This document shows positions 34,241-43,128 of a stretch of DNA of 64,000 nt, in pieces. The DNA is from Salipiger marinus (lineage in GTDB: Bacteria; Pseudomonadota; Alphaproteobacteria; Rhodobacterales; Rhodobacteraceae). Numbering within the stretch: the stretch's first letter is position 1; the number at the start of each line of letters is the position of its first letter. The stretch spans positions 1 to 64,000 of the forward strand of contig NZ_FNEJ01000027.1 of the NCBI RefSeq assembly GCF_900100085.1, written 5' to 3'. The position numbers were made by a program, and so were the translations under genes. Below the pieces are notes generated by a model. That model saw nothing but the letters and a program-made list of their open reading frames with translations, was not told the DNA's origin and did not search any database.

Positions 34241-34588
34241 TCATCCAACCCGGGCCGGTGGCGCACCCCAGTCAGGCCGCCGCCAGTCGATGCCTTCCCA
34301 CAACATCGCCAGTTGCGCCGAGGTTAGTCGCACTGCCCCCGAGCCGGTGTTCGGCCAGGGAAAGCGCCCGCGCTCAAGGATCTTGTAGTAAAGGCAGAAC
34401 CCCTGACCGTCCCAGTAAAGCAGCTTCAGCCGGTCACCCTTGCGCCCCCGGAAGGCGAAGACCGCACCACCCGTCGGCTTCTGTCGCAGCACGTCCTGCG
34501 CCAGCGCCGCCAGCCCGCCGATCCCCTTGCGCATGTCCGTCGGCCCGCAGGCAAGATACACCCGCACCCCGGTCCCAGGCCCGATCAT
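34241..34588 (-). CDS. tnpB: IS66 accessory protein TnpB (Orf2)
   Basis: A 115-residue protein with the IS66 Orf2 signature: VYLACGPTDMRKGIGGLAAL, then GAVFAFRGRKGDRLKLLYWDGQGFCLYYK and ERGRFPWP. It is required with TnpA and TnpC for transposition of IS66 elements, though its biochemical role is unclear. The start overlaps the tnpA stop by 4 bases (34585-34588). Confidence 0.95.
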   Translation of the reverse strand: MIGPGTGVRVYLACGPTDMRKGIGGLAALAQDVLRQKPTGGAVFAFRGRKGDRLKLLYWDGQGFCLYYKILERGRFPWPNTGSGAVRLTSAQLAMLWEGIDWRRPDWGAPPARVG

Positions 34589-34965
34589 GCCGCTTCCACC
34601 GCCCGGATCAGACCCGACAGCACCGCCTCATCGATCCTGCTCTCGAACCGCAGCATACGGCCCTTCGCAAGACGCAGTTCAACCCAGGCGACAGGCGCAG
34701 CGGCTGGGGCCGGAGCTTCCATCATCGACAGCTCCATCGCGGGCACCATGCCGGCGGGCAGGAACAGTGCCCCAGCATCAGGCGACCATAAACCCTTGCG
34801 CTTCAGTTCGTGACGCCAGGCGTAGATCTGTTGGCGCGTCACCTCGTGGCGCTGCGCAACTTGGGTGACCGTCGCGCCGTCTACTCCCACGGCACTCACA
34901 ACCGCCAGCTTCACCTCGTCGTCCCAACGCCGGCGGCGCTCAACGCCCAGAACCTCGCCCCGCAT
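34585..34965 (-). CDS. tnpA: IS66 accessory protein TnpA (Orf1)
   Basis: A 126-residue protein. An N-terminal helix-turn-helix (RRRRWDDEVKLAVVSAVG, then TVTQVAQRHEVTRQQIYAWR) is of the IS3/IS911-OrfA type that opens IS66 elements. ATG at 34965 (MRGEVLGVERRR) is selected; an in-frame ATG lies five codons upstream. It probably binds the terminal repeats. It is the first gene of the element's leftward operon. Confidence 0.9.
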   Translation of the reverse strand: MRGEVLGVERRRRWDDEVKLAVVSAVGVDGATVTQVAQRHEVTRQQIYAWRHELKRKGLWSPDAGALFLPAGMVPAMELSMMEAPAPAAAPVAWVELRLAKGRMLRFESRIDEAVLSGLIRAVEAA

Positions 34966-35057
34966 CGCCCCTCCGCGCATAAGACACGTCGTTTGCGACG
35001 TCGCTATGCACGTATCTTAGAACCACACGCAGAAATCCGGCAGGCGGTGCCAACCGG

Positions 35058-36404
35058 GTGGTTACGATCAAGCCCGCGTCGGACGAGGAAGACTACGACA
35101 TCGATATGGTCTGCCGTCTCGGCTACGAGAAGTCCTCCCTGAGCCAGGCGGAGCTCAAGCGGCGGGTCGGCGTCGAAATCAGGGCCTATGCAAAGCGCCA
35201 CGGCATGAGCAAGCCGGATGACGGTCGGCGGTGCTGGACGCTGGTCTACGCCGACGGTGCTCAGTTTCACATGGACGTTCTGCCGGCCGTGCCGGATTCC
35301 GAGAAGAGGCGATACCTCAGGGAAGCAGGTCCGGTCCTTGCCCGTCTCGGGGCCACCGCCCTCGCCATCACGGATAATGAACACCCTGATTTCCAGCGGA
35401 TTGCGGGAGACTGGCCGCGCAGCAATCCGAAAGGCTACGCTCTGTGGTTCAGGGATCGCATGGGCCAAGCCTTCCGAACCCGTGCCCTGAACGAGGCCCA
35501 CAAGATGCGGGCCAGCGTCGAGGAAGTGCCAACCTACCGCGTGCGCACGCCTCTGCAAGGGACCATCCAGATCCTCAAGCGTCATCGTGATATGATGTTC
35601 AGCGACCGAACTGACGAGAAACCGATCTCGATCCTGATTACGACGCTTTCCGCCCACGCTTACAATCAAGAAGATGATCTCTCTGGTGCACTCTTTTCCA
35701 TCCTCCGCAACATGGACAGGTACATCATGCAGCGCGAAGGTGTTGACTGGGTCGAGAACCCGGCCGACCCTGCGGAGAACTTCGCGGACAAATGGGAAAA
35801 AAATCCGGAGCGGCGGGACGCATTTCACGAATGGCTCGCGCAGGCCCGCGCCGATTTCGCGTCCGCTCACCGGGCCGCCACCGCCGATGTCGCGGGAACC
35901 ATCCTGAGCGAGCACATGGGCACGGCACTGGTCAATCGGGCCCTCGGGCGGCGCAATCCGGTCCAGAAATCGGGATACGTAGCGCCGCTTGTGCGCGCCG
36001 CCAACCTTATCCTAGCGCCGGCCTATATGCGCAAACCGCGCTGGCCCCATAAGCCGGAAGGCAGAGTCTCCATCGACACCGCGACATTCACGCAGAAGGG
36101 GTTTCGTCCCCAGCCTTTCATCAGTGGCGGCGCTGCATTGCCGAAGCACAGCTCACTGAACTTCAAGGCCGAAACGACCCTGACGGGCCGGTTCAAGGTT
36201 TATTGGCAGGTAGTGAACACCGGGCGTGAAGCAGAGGTGGCAGATTGTCTACGCGGCGGATTCAACCTGGATTCAGCGGTGCGGGGCGGGCTGACCCATA
36301 CCGAGAGCACACTCTATCGCGGTCAGCACAGTATTGAATGTTTCATCGTCAAGAACGGTAAGCTGGCGGCGCGCAGCGGCCAGTTCATCGTCAACATCGC
36401 CTGA
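35058..36404 (+). pseudogene. CD-NTase (CBASS cyclase), catalytic and C-terminal part
   Basis: The remaining 444 residues of the cyclase split at 32241; native sequence starts at 35074 after the duplicated octamer. The catalytic metal site is EEDYDIDMVCRL, with the third acid in FHMDVLPAVP, as in pol-beta-type nucleotidyltransferases. The C-terminal ~110 residues (SLNFKAETTLTGRFKVYWQV, HTESTLYRGQHSIECFIV) form the AGS-C sensor domain seen in many CBASS cyclases. Open from 35058 inside the IS end, but no start gives a protein with the GS motif, so the enzyme is inactivated. The intact gene would match the CdnD/CdnG-like group that pairs with Cap5. Confidence 0.92.
35066..35073. repeat. IS66 target-site duplication, right copy (GATCAAGC)
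   Basis: Identical to 32234-32241 and adjoining the right terminal repeat. In the uninterrupted gene this octamer encodes the end of the GTAIKP segment. Confidence 0.95.
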
Positions 36405-36567
36405 TGCGGAATGCTGGCAAGATGAAGCGACGGAGGCCTTGTCATTGGTAAGACCCTCCCGGGTGAATTCGACTGTCCGCCAAGTATGAAGATGGTAACC
36501 ACCCCGACCCGTTCTAATATGAGATCGTTCGCCATTCCAAGGGCGGCCTGAATTTGGAGGATGACCC

Positions 36568-37698
36568 TTGTCCAGTTCCTATATCCCGAAGGCGACGCAG
36601 ATTTCCCTTTGGACACTCGCGGCCGGACGGTGTGAATTCGCCGGTTGCAACCGCTTGCTGATCGGCGACCTTATCGCCGGAAAGGAAGACGGCAAGTTCG
36701 GCTTCATCGCCCATATCGTGGCCGACAGCGAAAACGGCCCGCGTGGCGACAAGGTCAGGTCCCCTTTGCTGAAACAGGACATCAGCAACCTGATGTTGAT
36801 GTGCCCGATCCATCACAAGCTCATCGATGTAGATCATGTGGACGACTACCCGGAGGCCACGCTCATCGCGATGAAGCAGGAACATGAGAGCCGGATCGAG
36901 ATCGTGACGGACATGGATGCCGACCGCGCGGCACACGTTCTGCGGTTCGCCGCCAATATCGGACAGCTCGAATCGCTTGTCTCCACCAAGGCGATATTCG
37001 CAGCCATGCCGCCTGACCGGCATCCGGCGGAGAGACGCACGATCGACATCGAGCTCAACGCCGAGGTGCGTGACGGGGAGCCGGCCTTTTGGGCCATGCA
37101 AAGCGAGCACCTACGCAGGCAGTTCGCGCGCAAGGTCAAGGAACGGGTCGAACAGAGGGAAATCCAGCAGCTGAGCGTCTTCGCGCTTGCACCGCAGCCG
37201 CTTCTGATTGAACTCGGTACCCTGCTCGGAGACATCATGCCGGTGTCGGTTCATCAAAAATATCGGGAACCGGCGACCTGGAAATGGCAGTCACAGCAAC
37301 CTGCTATCACATTCCGAACCCAAGACCATTTCGGTGCGAAGGAGTTGCCCGTCGCCCTGAAACTGGGTGTGAGCGCCACGATTGATGACGGCAGGATCTT
37401 TTCTGTCCTAGGAGAGCATGCCGCCATCTGGTCGATTACCGCGGAGACCCCTCATAACGACATCATGAGGCGGCAAGACGATCTATCGGTCTACAAACGA
37501 CATCTTCGCGGCATGTTTGATCGGATCAAGGCGCACCATGGCGAAAACGCTCTCATCAACGTCTTCCCCGCCGTTCCGGTGTCCCTGGCCGTGGAAACCG
37601 GTCGCGCCTGGATGCCCAAGGCCGATCTGCCCATGCGCATCTTCGACCAGAGCCGAGAGGCCAAGGCGTTCGTTGCGGCAATCACTATCGGTGGGTAG
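36568..37698 (+). CDS. cap5: CBASS effector Cap5: HNH nuclease fused to SAVED domain
   Basis: A 376-residue protein. Residues ~15-95 form the HNH nuclease: CEFAGCNRLLIGD (zinc-binding Cys pair), FIAHIVADSENGPRGD (the first His), and NLMLMCPIHHKLID (the Asn and His). Residues ~190-375 are the SAVED domain that senses cyclic nucleotides (VFALAPQPLLIELGTLLGDI, and the LINVFPAVPVSLAVETGR block). Cap5 degrades DNA once bound to the cyclic di- or trinucleotide made by its CD-NTase. TTG at 36568 is taken as start since GGAGG lies 7 bases upstream and no ATG is suitable. The gene is intact, but its cyclase is disrupted. Confidence 0.92.
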   Translation: MSSSYIPKATQISLWTLAAGRCEFAGCNRLLIGDLIAGKEDGKFGFIAHIVADSENGPRGDKVRSPLLKQDISNLMLMCPIHHKLIDVDHVDDYPEATLIAMKQEHESRIEIVTDMDADRAAHVLRFAANIGQLESLVSTKAIFAAMPPDRHPAERRTIDIELNAEVRDGEPAFWAMQSEHLRRQFARKVKERVEQREIQQLSVFALAPQPLLIELGTLLGDIMPVSVHQKYREPATWKWQSQQPAITFRTQDHFGAKELPVALKLGVSATIDDGRIFSVLGEHAAIWSITAETPHNDIMRRQDDLSVYKRHLRGMFDRIKAHHGENALINVFPAVPVSLAVETGRAWMPKADLPMRIFDQSREAKAFVAAITIGG

Positions 37699-37704
37699 CC
37701 GCAG

Positions 37705-37727
37705 ACCAAATCTAAAGAGGATTTGGT
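37705..37727 (+). terminator. Hairpin just after cap5 (possible terminator)
   Basis: ACCAAATC and GATTTGGT form a perfect 8-bp stem with a 7-base loop, starting 7 bases after the cap5 stop. There is no T-run, so termination may be weak or Rho-dependent. From here to 37915 the DNA is comparatively AT-rich and carries no recognised gene; the junction between island and chromosome probably lies in it. Confidence 0.45.
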
Positions 37728-37915
37728 ACTTGGTACAGACAAGTCACGGCTTACAAATTGCTTTCAAAGCATTATTTACGATCAACCCGTCCAATCCATC
37801 ATCGGGGCCACGGACAGTCTGTAGGGCTTATGGTCTTTCATGGTTCCAGCAATTCCATCCGTTGACCGGCCCTGCCCCTGCTCCGGACAGCGCCAAGACA
37901 TCTTGGGATGTCTCC

Positions 37916-38424
37916 TTATACGACGATTTCCTGCACGCGGGGCGCAGACAGAACGGCCTCGGCCTGCCTGCGGGCAGAGGCAGGACCGGGGCGGGCCACG
38001 GCCCCCGCCTGCCTGAGCCCGGTGACCTGATCGGCCGTCCTATAGCCGATCCGCGCGCCAGAGGGAAACCACCCCGTCACGGCAAGGCGGCCCCTGCCCC
38101 GGATCAGGGCGCGGCCAGCGTCGCGTTATTGGCGGGCACGCCGCCTGCCGTTGTGGTATCGCGCAGCCCACGCCGCCAAAGTCAGGATCAGGGCCGCGCT
38201 GTTCCAGACCGCTCCCCGTCAGCGTGGCCCGCACCGGATCACTGGTGCCGTGGCGAAACGCTTACCTCCCGCGCCACCTCGATCCGGCTCAGATCGCCCT
38301 GCACCCGGGATCACATGGAGCCCGAGGCGTCAAAGACGAGCACCTTGGCCCGGTCCGCCAGAACCGGGCTGGCGCGGGTGGCCAGCAGGAGCGCCGCCGC
38401 CACGGGGGAAAAGGGTCTGGTCAT
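37916..38424 (-). pseudogene. VWA-domain protein, decayed
   Basis: The gene starts ATG at 38424, overlapping the DUF3137 stop (ATGA), with a signal peptide and the von Willebrand A metal site VLVFDASGSM. The next codon is TGA where homologues have Trp; the reading frame then continues as SRVQGDLSRIEVAREV before shifting. A C-terminal piece is still readable in another frame (LAVTGWFPSGARIGYRTADQ...VQEIVV, stop at 37916). Most of the VWA domain is missing. So the gene carries a nonsense mutation, a frameshift and an internal deletion, at the edge of the accessory DNA. That the two pieces belong to one gene is inference. Confidence 0.7.
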
Positions 38425-39518
38425 CGGGAAAGGCCCTTCATCAGCGTCAGGGCGACGGTCAGATGGTCGTTCAGACTGGCAAGGTCAGAGGCAAAGGCGG
38501 GGATCAGCGCCTCTGCCAGCAGCGGCTGCGGCAGCAGCGGCGGCTCCAGCGCGCCGTCAAAAAGCGCAAGCGGGGTCAGCACCACCAGCCGCCCGGGACG
38601 GATCACCACCCAAGGCCGCAGGCCGCTGCCCGGCGCCACCTCCCGCGTGGCGGTGCGGTCGGCACGGGCCAGCGCCTCGATCCCGGCAAAGGCGGCGCGC
38701 GCGGCAGGGCCCAGCACCTCCGCATCACCATAGACCCGGTAGCGCGCATCAAACCCGGCATCTCCGGTCGGGCTTACGGACAGGCCATGCGTCAGGCCCG
38801 GCGCGGCGCGCGCCTGCGCGGGGGCATCCTCGGCCACGACAACGGTGAGGGCGCCGGACAGATCGTCGGGTGCCTCGGGGGCGGTGATCTCGGTGAGGAC
38901 GAAACACAGGCCAGCGCCGTTTTCGGTGCTGCGGTTGCCTGCGGTGCCGAACTGCAGCCCCACGCGGGACACGGCGACGCGCTGCCCGTCGCGCAGACCC
39001 TCGAGCCGGTCGTCGATGGTGACGGTATGGACGGGGCCAAAAAGCCGCCAGCCGTCGATCCGCCCCAGCGGCAGGGCCTGCGCCCGTGCTCCCGGCGCGA
39101 CCGAGGACAGACCGTACAGCATCTGCCCCATCTTGTTCAGGATCACATGTTTGGCGATGCTGCGCGGCGCCTCCTGCACCCGGCCCGCCAGCAGCAGCAC
39201 GGCAAAGACGGCGGCCAGCGCCGCCAGCCCCAGCGCGCCCGAAAGGCCGCCCATGGTCCAGCCCAGCCCCAGCCCCGCCAGCGCCGCCACCCCGGTTTTC
39301 AGCCGCAGCTCGGTCTCGGCCCGGCGGAAGATGGCGGCGCGTTCGGCCGTCAGCCGCGCCAGCACCGGGGTCAGCCGCACGCGCAGCGCCTCCGCCTCCG
39401 CCGCCGTCAGGCGCGGCGAGATCGCGCGCGGACGGCCCGGATCGCCGAACTGCCGCCCCCGCCACGGCCCGCGCAGGCGCGACAGCGTGCCAAGGATCGA
39501 CCAGCCCGCCCCCGTCAT
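38421..39518 (-). CDS. DUF3137 membrane protein
   Basis: A ~365-residue protein. An N-terminal cytoplasmic part (LTAAEAEALRVRLTPVLARL) is followed by two hydrophobic helices (GVAALAGLGLGWTMGGLSGA and LAALAAVFAVLLLAG) and a soluble C-terminal region with HVILNKMGQMLYGLSS and VYGDAEVLGP. This layout fits DUF3137 proteins, which often sit beside LemA genes or VWA proteins. ATG at 39518 is chosen over one 11 codons upstream. It is translationally coupled to the broken VWA gene. Codon use is strongly GC-biased, unlike the island. Function unknown. Confidence 0.7.
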   Translation of the reverse strand: MTGAGWSILGTLSRLRGPWRGRQFGDPGRPRAISPRLTAAEAEALRVRLTPVLARLTAERAAIFRRAETELRLKTGVAALAGLGLGWTMGGLSGALGLAALAAVFAVLLLAGRVQEAPRSIAKHVILNKMGQMLYGLSSVAPGARAQALPLGRIDGWRLFGPVHTVTIDDRLEGLRDGQRVAVSRVGLQFGTAGNRSTENGAGLCFVLTEITAPEAPDDLSGALTVVVAEDAPAQARAAPGLTHGLSVSPTGDAGFDARYRVYGDAEVLGPAARAAFAGIEALARADRTATREVAPGSGLRPWVVIRPGRLVVLTPLALFDGALEPPLLPQPLLAEALIPAFASDLASLNDHLTVALTLMKGLSR

Positions 39519-40047
39519 GCCGTGGCCCCGCCCAGACAGACGGTGCCCCATGACAGAGGCCGGGGCGCGCCGCGCCGCAGGACGTCCATCGCCTGACCGA
39601 TCCGGAATTGCCTCATCTCAAGATCCTGTTTGGTAAGGGAAAGACTGGGGGAAGGTCACAGCCCCTGCGAGCGCGCGGCAGGCGCCGTCGGAGGGTGGAC
39701 GGGTCAGGAGCGGGCCGCGCGGGGGACTGACCCTGCGCCGCCCGCTGCGGGTGCCCCACCGGCCCGCCCGACGCCCGCCGAGCGTGGCGGGGGGACAGAC
39801 GTCCACAGGCCAGACCACCGAGGGAGACCGGGCCGATGGTGCAGAGCGGCGCCAACGCCTTCTGAGGCGCCGCGATGCGGGCGCGGGGGTGGAGGTTGGA
39901 AACCGTGATGAAAAGCATTGCCATGTGCGGGACCGTAGGAAAGGCGCCGCCGCCCTGTCGAGCCGGGTTTACCATACCTGGCCGAGTGCCGATGCCGCCT
40001 ATGGGCCCGGGGATCCCTGCAACCGCGCGGGAAAAACTTGCGCGGCG
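39519..40047. other. Intergenic stretch between DUF3137 and AAA ATPase genes
   Basis: About 530 bases of GC-rich DNA. Long frames such as 39613-39975 (minus) lack any conserved domain or ribosome-binding site and look like compositional artefacts. Nothing else was recognised except CCGCGC/GCGCGG arms near 40022-40044 that could form a weak hairpin after the ATPase gene. Confidence 0.35.
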
Positions 40048-40596
40048 CTAGGCTGTGGCGCGGGCGATATGGTCCAGCACCACGCGGGCCCGCTCCGCGA
40101 CCGGGGCCAGCGGCAGGGGCCGCAGCTTGTAGCCCGCGGCGGCATAGGCGCGCTGCAGCGCCTCCGACGTGGCGACGGCTTCATCGAAATCCTGCCCCCG
40201 CTCGGCATCCTGCGCGAAGATCTGCCGCCATGGCGGGGCGAAGAACACCGTGCCGTGATAGCGGAACTGCTCCGCCGCGCGGTGCATGTGGCCGGGGGCA
40301 CCGCCCTCGTAAAGCTCCAGATAGCCCACCACGTCGGGCAGGCCCCGGTCGAACAGCACGGGCCCCTCCAGCGCCTGCGCCTCGTGCCATGACCGCAACT
40401 CCCATTGCAGCATCAGCTCGGCGAAAAGGCGGCGGTCCGACCCGTGCCAGCCGCTGCCGCCGATCCGGCTCTGGTCGCGGATGATCGCCCGCCCCGCCTC
40501 CGGCATGGTGGCCAGACCCTGACGGGCCAGCGCCGAAATCAGCGCTGTCTTGCCCGATCCCGGGCCGCCGGTGATGACGAAAAACCGCGCGCTCAT
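40048..40596 (-). CDS. AAA_28-type P-loop ATPase
   Basis: A 182-residue nucleotide-binding protein. Walker A is FFVITGGPGSGKTALISAL (residues 5-23); then MPEAGRAIIRDQ and the Walker B-like VLFDRGLPDVVGYLEL; then FFAPPWRQIFAQDAERGQDF. The family (AAA_28, also seen as ATP/GTP-binding or NadR-like kinases) may be a small-molecule kinase; the substrate is unknown. ATG at 40596 is chosen since the long upstream frame on this strand is a shadow of the amidohydrolase gene. It stands alone, divergent from the cupin gene. Confidence 0.85.
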   Translation of the reverse strand: MSARFFVITGGPGSGKTALISALARQGLATMPEAGRAIIRDQSRIGGSGWHGSDRRLFAELMLQWELRSWHEAQALEGPVLFDRGLPDVVGYLELYEGGAPGHMHRAAEQFRYHGTVFFAPPWRQIFAQDAERGQDFDEAVATSEALQRAYAAAGYKLRPLPLAPVAERARVVLDHIARATA

Positions 40597-40770
40597 GGTC
40601 CTGCCTGTGCTTTGGGGGAGTTTGCCGCCGGCGCCATGGGGTGCCCTGCCGGAAGCCCGGACAGCATCGGCTCTCCACAGCCCGCCGTCAAGGCTGCGCG
40701 GACGCGCCCCGATTTCGCGATTGCCAAAACGCGGCCTCCGGTGCTCACTGCCGGACAGGAGGCCCTGACC

Positions 40771-41268
40771 ATGACCCAGTCCCCCGTGATCCGCCTGACC
40801 GATCTGACCCTGTCGCCGCAGCACCATGGCACCCGTTTCGAGGCGGCGATGGCCGCCATCGCGGCGCCGCTTGGCGCGACCCATCTGGGCGCCCGGCTGG
40901 TCGAGGTGCCGCCCGGCAAGGCGGCATGGCCCTTCCACAGCCATCACGCCAATGACGAGATGTTCGTGATCCTGTCCGGCACCGGCACGCTGCGCCTTGG
41001 CACCGAAAGCCATGCGGTCGCGGCGGGCATGGTGGCGGTCTGCCCGGCGGGCGGGGCCGAGACCGCGCATCAGCTGACCGCCACCGGGGATCAGCCCCTG
41101 CGCTATCTCGCGATCAGCACGATGCGCGAACCCGATGTGATGGAATATCCCGACAGCGGCAAGATCACCGTCTTTGCCGGGGCCGCCCCCGGCGGCGACA
41201 AGGCGGCGCGGCGCATCGCGGCCTCGTTCCTGCAGGAAGACGCGGTTGATTACTGGGAGGGAGAGTGA
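40771..41268 (+). CDS. Cupin-domain protein
   Basis: A 165-residue cupin. Motif 1 is PFHSHHANDEMFVILSGTG, with the His/His/Glu metal ligands; motif 2 contains CPAGGAETAHQLTATGD. Flanking segments LGARLVEVPPGKAAWP and LRYLAISTMREPDVMEYPDS are common in small cupins of proteobacteria that are annotated as possible sugar- or mannose-phosphate isomerase-like or dioxygenase-like proteins. It has no signal peptide. The ATG at 40771 is preceded by GGAGG. Substrate unknown. Confidence 0.85.
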   Translation: MTQSPVIRLTDLTLSPQHHGTRFEAAMAAIAAPLGATHLGARLVEVPPGKAAWPFHSHHANDEMFVILSGTGTLRLGTESHAVAAGMVAVCPAGGAETAHQLTATGDQPLRYLAISTMREPDVMEYPDSGKITVFAGAAPGGDKAARRIAASFLQEDAVDYWEGE

Positions 41269-41415
41269 CGCGCTTCCGCCCCTGCCCGGATCCGCGGCAC
41301 GCCTGAGGCTCGGGCCTGACCCGGCCCGGTCGGCATTTGCCTTCCCCCTGCCCGCGCGCCATGGTGGCCCCGACCAGCAGCCGCGGCGCCGCGCCGCCCC
41401 ACCGGAGCCAGAGCC

Positions 41416-42654
41416 ATGACCGACTTCATTCTGGAAAATCTGCGCCTTGCGGGCGAAAGCGGGCCGCAGTCGCTGCGCATCGCGCAGGGCCGCATCGTGG
41501 AGCGGGGACCGGGTGCCGGCGCGCTGGAGGACGATCTGCCGCGGCGCGACTGCGGCGGCTATCTGGCCTGCGCGGGCTTCGTGGACAGCCACATCCATCT
41601 GGACAAGGCGCTGATCCTTGACCGCTGCCCGATCTGCGAGGGTACCCTGGCCGAGGCCGTGCGGCTGACCGCCACCGCCAAGGCCGCCTTCACCGAGGAA
41701 GATGTCTATACCCGCGCCGCTGCCCTGCTGGAACGCGCCGTGCGCCATGGCACGCTGGTGATGCGCAGCTTTGTCGAGGTGGATCCCCGCGCCGGGCTGC
41801 GGTCCTTTCACGCGCTGGCGCGGCTGCGCGCCGATTATGCCGATGTGATCGACCTCGAACTTTGCGCCTTCGCGCAGGAGGGGCTGACGCAGGAGCCGCA
41901 GACGCTGGATCTGCTGCATGCCGCGCTGAGCGAGGGCGCCGATCTGCTGGGCGGCTGCCCCTATACCGACAGCGATCCGGTGGCGCATGTGACGCAGATC
42001 TTCGATCTGGCGGAACGGCACGGGGTGGCGGTGGATTTCCACGCCGATTTCGACCTTGACCCATCAGGCGCGATCCTGCCCGAAATCCTGTCCCAGACCC
42101 GCGCCCGCGGCATGGCGGGCCGGGTGTCGGTGGGGCATGCGACCAAGCTCGGTGCCCTGCCCCCGGACGAGGTGGCCCGCATCGCCGCGCAGATGCAGGC
42201 GGCGGGCGTGGCGCTTTGTGTGCTGCCCGCCACCGACCTGTTCCTGAACGGGCGCCAGCCCGGCCCCGAAGGCCTGCGTCCGCGCGGGCTGGCCCCGGCG
42301 CTGGCCTTGGCGCGCGCGGGCGTCACCGTGACGCTGGCCACCAACAACGTGCTCAACCCGTTCACGCCGCTGGGGGATGGCTCGCTGCTGCGCATGGCGG
42401 GGCTTTACGCCAATATCGCGCAGCTCGCCTCGGATGCCGAGATGGCCGAAACCTTTGCCATGATCACCGACGCGCCCGCAGCGCTGATGGGGCGCGACCG
42501 GGCGCTGGTCCCCGGGGCACCCGCCGACATCGTGCTGCTTGATGCGCCCGATCCCGCCATGGCGGTGCGCATGGGCGCCCCGGTGCGCGCCGTCTGGAAG
42601 GCGGGGCGGCTGGTGCTGGACCAGCCCCGCGCCGAGATCCTGCGCCACCGCTGA
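41416..42654 (+). CDS. Amidohydrolase, cytosine deaminase-like
   Basis: A 412-residue amidohydrolase-superfamily enzyme. Metal-binding HxH is in FVDSHIHLDKALIL, the third His in VDFHADFDLDPSG, the fourth in VSVGHATKLGALP, and the catalytic Asp region is VTLATNNVLNPF. LLDKA-type sequence after HxH and the PTDLFLNGR-like segment are typical of cytosine or isocytosine deaminases and related N-acyl or triazine hydrolases. Asp in the usual catalytic-Asp position appears replaced (TNN where CodA has SDD/SDN), so the substrate may differ. It lies alone upstream of the bufferin operon. Confidence 0.8.
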   Translation: MTDFILENLRLAGESGPQSLRIAQGRIVERGPGAGALEDDLPRRDCGGYLACAGFVDSHIHLDKALILDRCPICEGTLAEAVRLTATAKAAFTEEDVYTRAAALLERAVRHGTLVMRSFVEVDPRAGLRSFHALARLRADYADVIDLELCAFAQEGLTQEPQTLDLLHAALSEGADLLGGCPYTDSDPVAHVTQIFDLAERHGVAVDFHADFDLDPSGAILPEILSQTRARGMAGRVSVGHATKLGALPPDEVARIAAQMQAAGVALCVLPATDLFLNGRQPGPEGLRPRGLAPALALARAGVTVTLATNNVLNPFTPLGDGSLLRMAGLYANIAQLASDAEMAETFAMITDAPAALMGRDRALVPGAPADIVLLDAPDPAMAVRMGAPVRAVWKAGRLVLDQPRAEILRHR

Positions 42655-42684
42655 CCGCCAACCGATCACGAAACCGCGATCCTT

Positions 42685-42710
42685 GTAACGCCGAGGCCCT
42701 GTCCTGCGAA
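42685..42710 (+). promoter_or_regulatory. SigF-type ECF promoter of the bufferin operon
   Basis: GTAACG, exactly 16 bases, then CGAA, ending 46 bases before the bufA1 start. Caulobacter SigF (the sigma controlling its DUF2282/DUF692 operons) recognises GTAACC-N16-CGAA, so five of six -35 bases and all of the -10 match. The gene for a SigF-like factor lies in the same operon, implying autoregulation. Confidence 0.8.
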
Positions 42711-42756
42711 TTGCCTAGTGAAGGGCAGCAGACAGTCCTTCTGGTCTGACAAGGAG

Positions 42757-43068
42757 ATGAACATGACCGCGATGACCCCCCGCTTTATCCTTGGCGCTTC
42801 GCTGGCCTGTGCGCTTGGCGCCATGGCCACCACGCCGGTCCACGCTCAGGCGATGGAAAAATGCTACGGCGTGTCGCTTGCCGGCAAGAACGACTGCGCG
42901 GCTGGCCCCGGAACCACCTGTGCCGGCACCTCGAAGGTGGATTATCAGGGCAACGCATGGACGCTGGTTCCCGAAGGCACCTGCATGACCATGGACCTGC
43001 CCGCAGCTGATGACGGCATGGCGCGCATGGGCTCGCTGGAGCCGCTGACCCGCGACATCCCGGCCTGA
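42757..43068 (+). CDS. bufA1: Bufferin-type RiPP precursor, DUF2282
   Basis: A 103-residue precursor. A Sec signal sequence (residues ~1-30, ending VHAQA) precedes a mature part with four cysteines: [35 protein letters not shown] and VPEGTCMTM. This is the DUF2282 pattern of bufferins, copper-binding peptides in which Cys residues are converted to thiooxazoles by a DUF692 enzyme and which protect cells from copper in the periplasm. The following genes supply the enzyme, its partner and the regulators. ATG at 42757 gives a normal signal peptide. Confidence 0.92.
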   Translation: MNMTAMTPRFILGASLACALGAMATTPVHAQAMEKCYGVSLAGKNDCAAGPGTTCAGTSKVDYQGNAWTLVPEGTCMTMDLPAADDGMARMGSLEPLTRDIPA

Positions 43069-43075
43069 TCCCCTT

Positions 43076-43100
43076 GGGGCGCGGATTCGCTCCGCGCCCC
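43076..43100 (+). promoter_or_regulatory. Strong hairpin between bufA1 and bufB
   Basis: GGGGCGCGGA and TCCGCGCCCC form a perfect 10-bp stem with a 5-base loop, 8 bases after the bufA1 stop. It has no T-run. Such a hairpin behind a peptide-precursor gene commonly acts as a partial attenuator or as an mRNA 3' end stabiliser, giving more precursor than enzyme. Confidence 0.65.
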
Positions 43101-43128
43101 AGCCCCCACCCCCCGCAGGAGCAGCGCC

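Larger units (their letters stand above)
32242..35065. mobile_element. IS66-family insertion sequence, complete (2,824 bp)
   Basis: The ends are imperfect inverted repeats beginning GTAACC: GTAACCGGCCGGTTGCTACC on the left and, read from the other strand, GTAACCACCCGGTTGGCACC on the right. The element is flanked by the 8-bp duplication GATCAAGC. It carries tnpA, tnpB, tnpC and one extra small gene, all on the minus strand, opposite to the host gene. All transposition genes look intact, so it may be mobile, and the perfect duplication suggests a recent insertion. Confidence 0.95.

Noticed and set aside
40048-42042. 664-residue minus-strand frame
   Set aside because: Only its last 182 codons (the AAA ATPase) are real; the rest is the mirror of the cupin and amidohydrolase genes in very GC-rich DNA.
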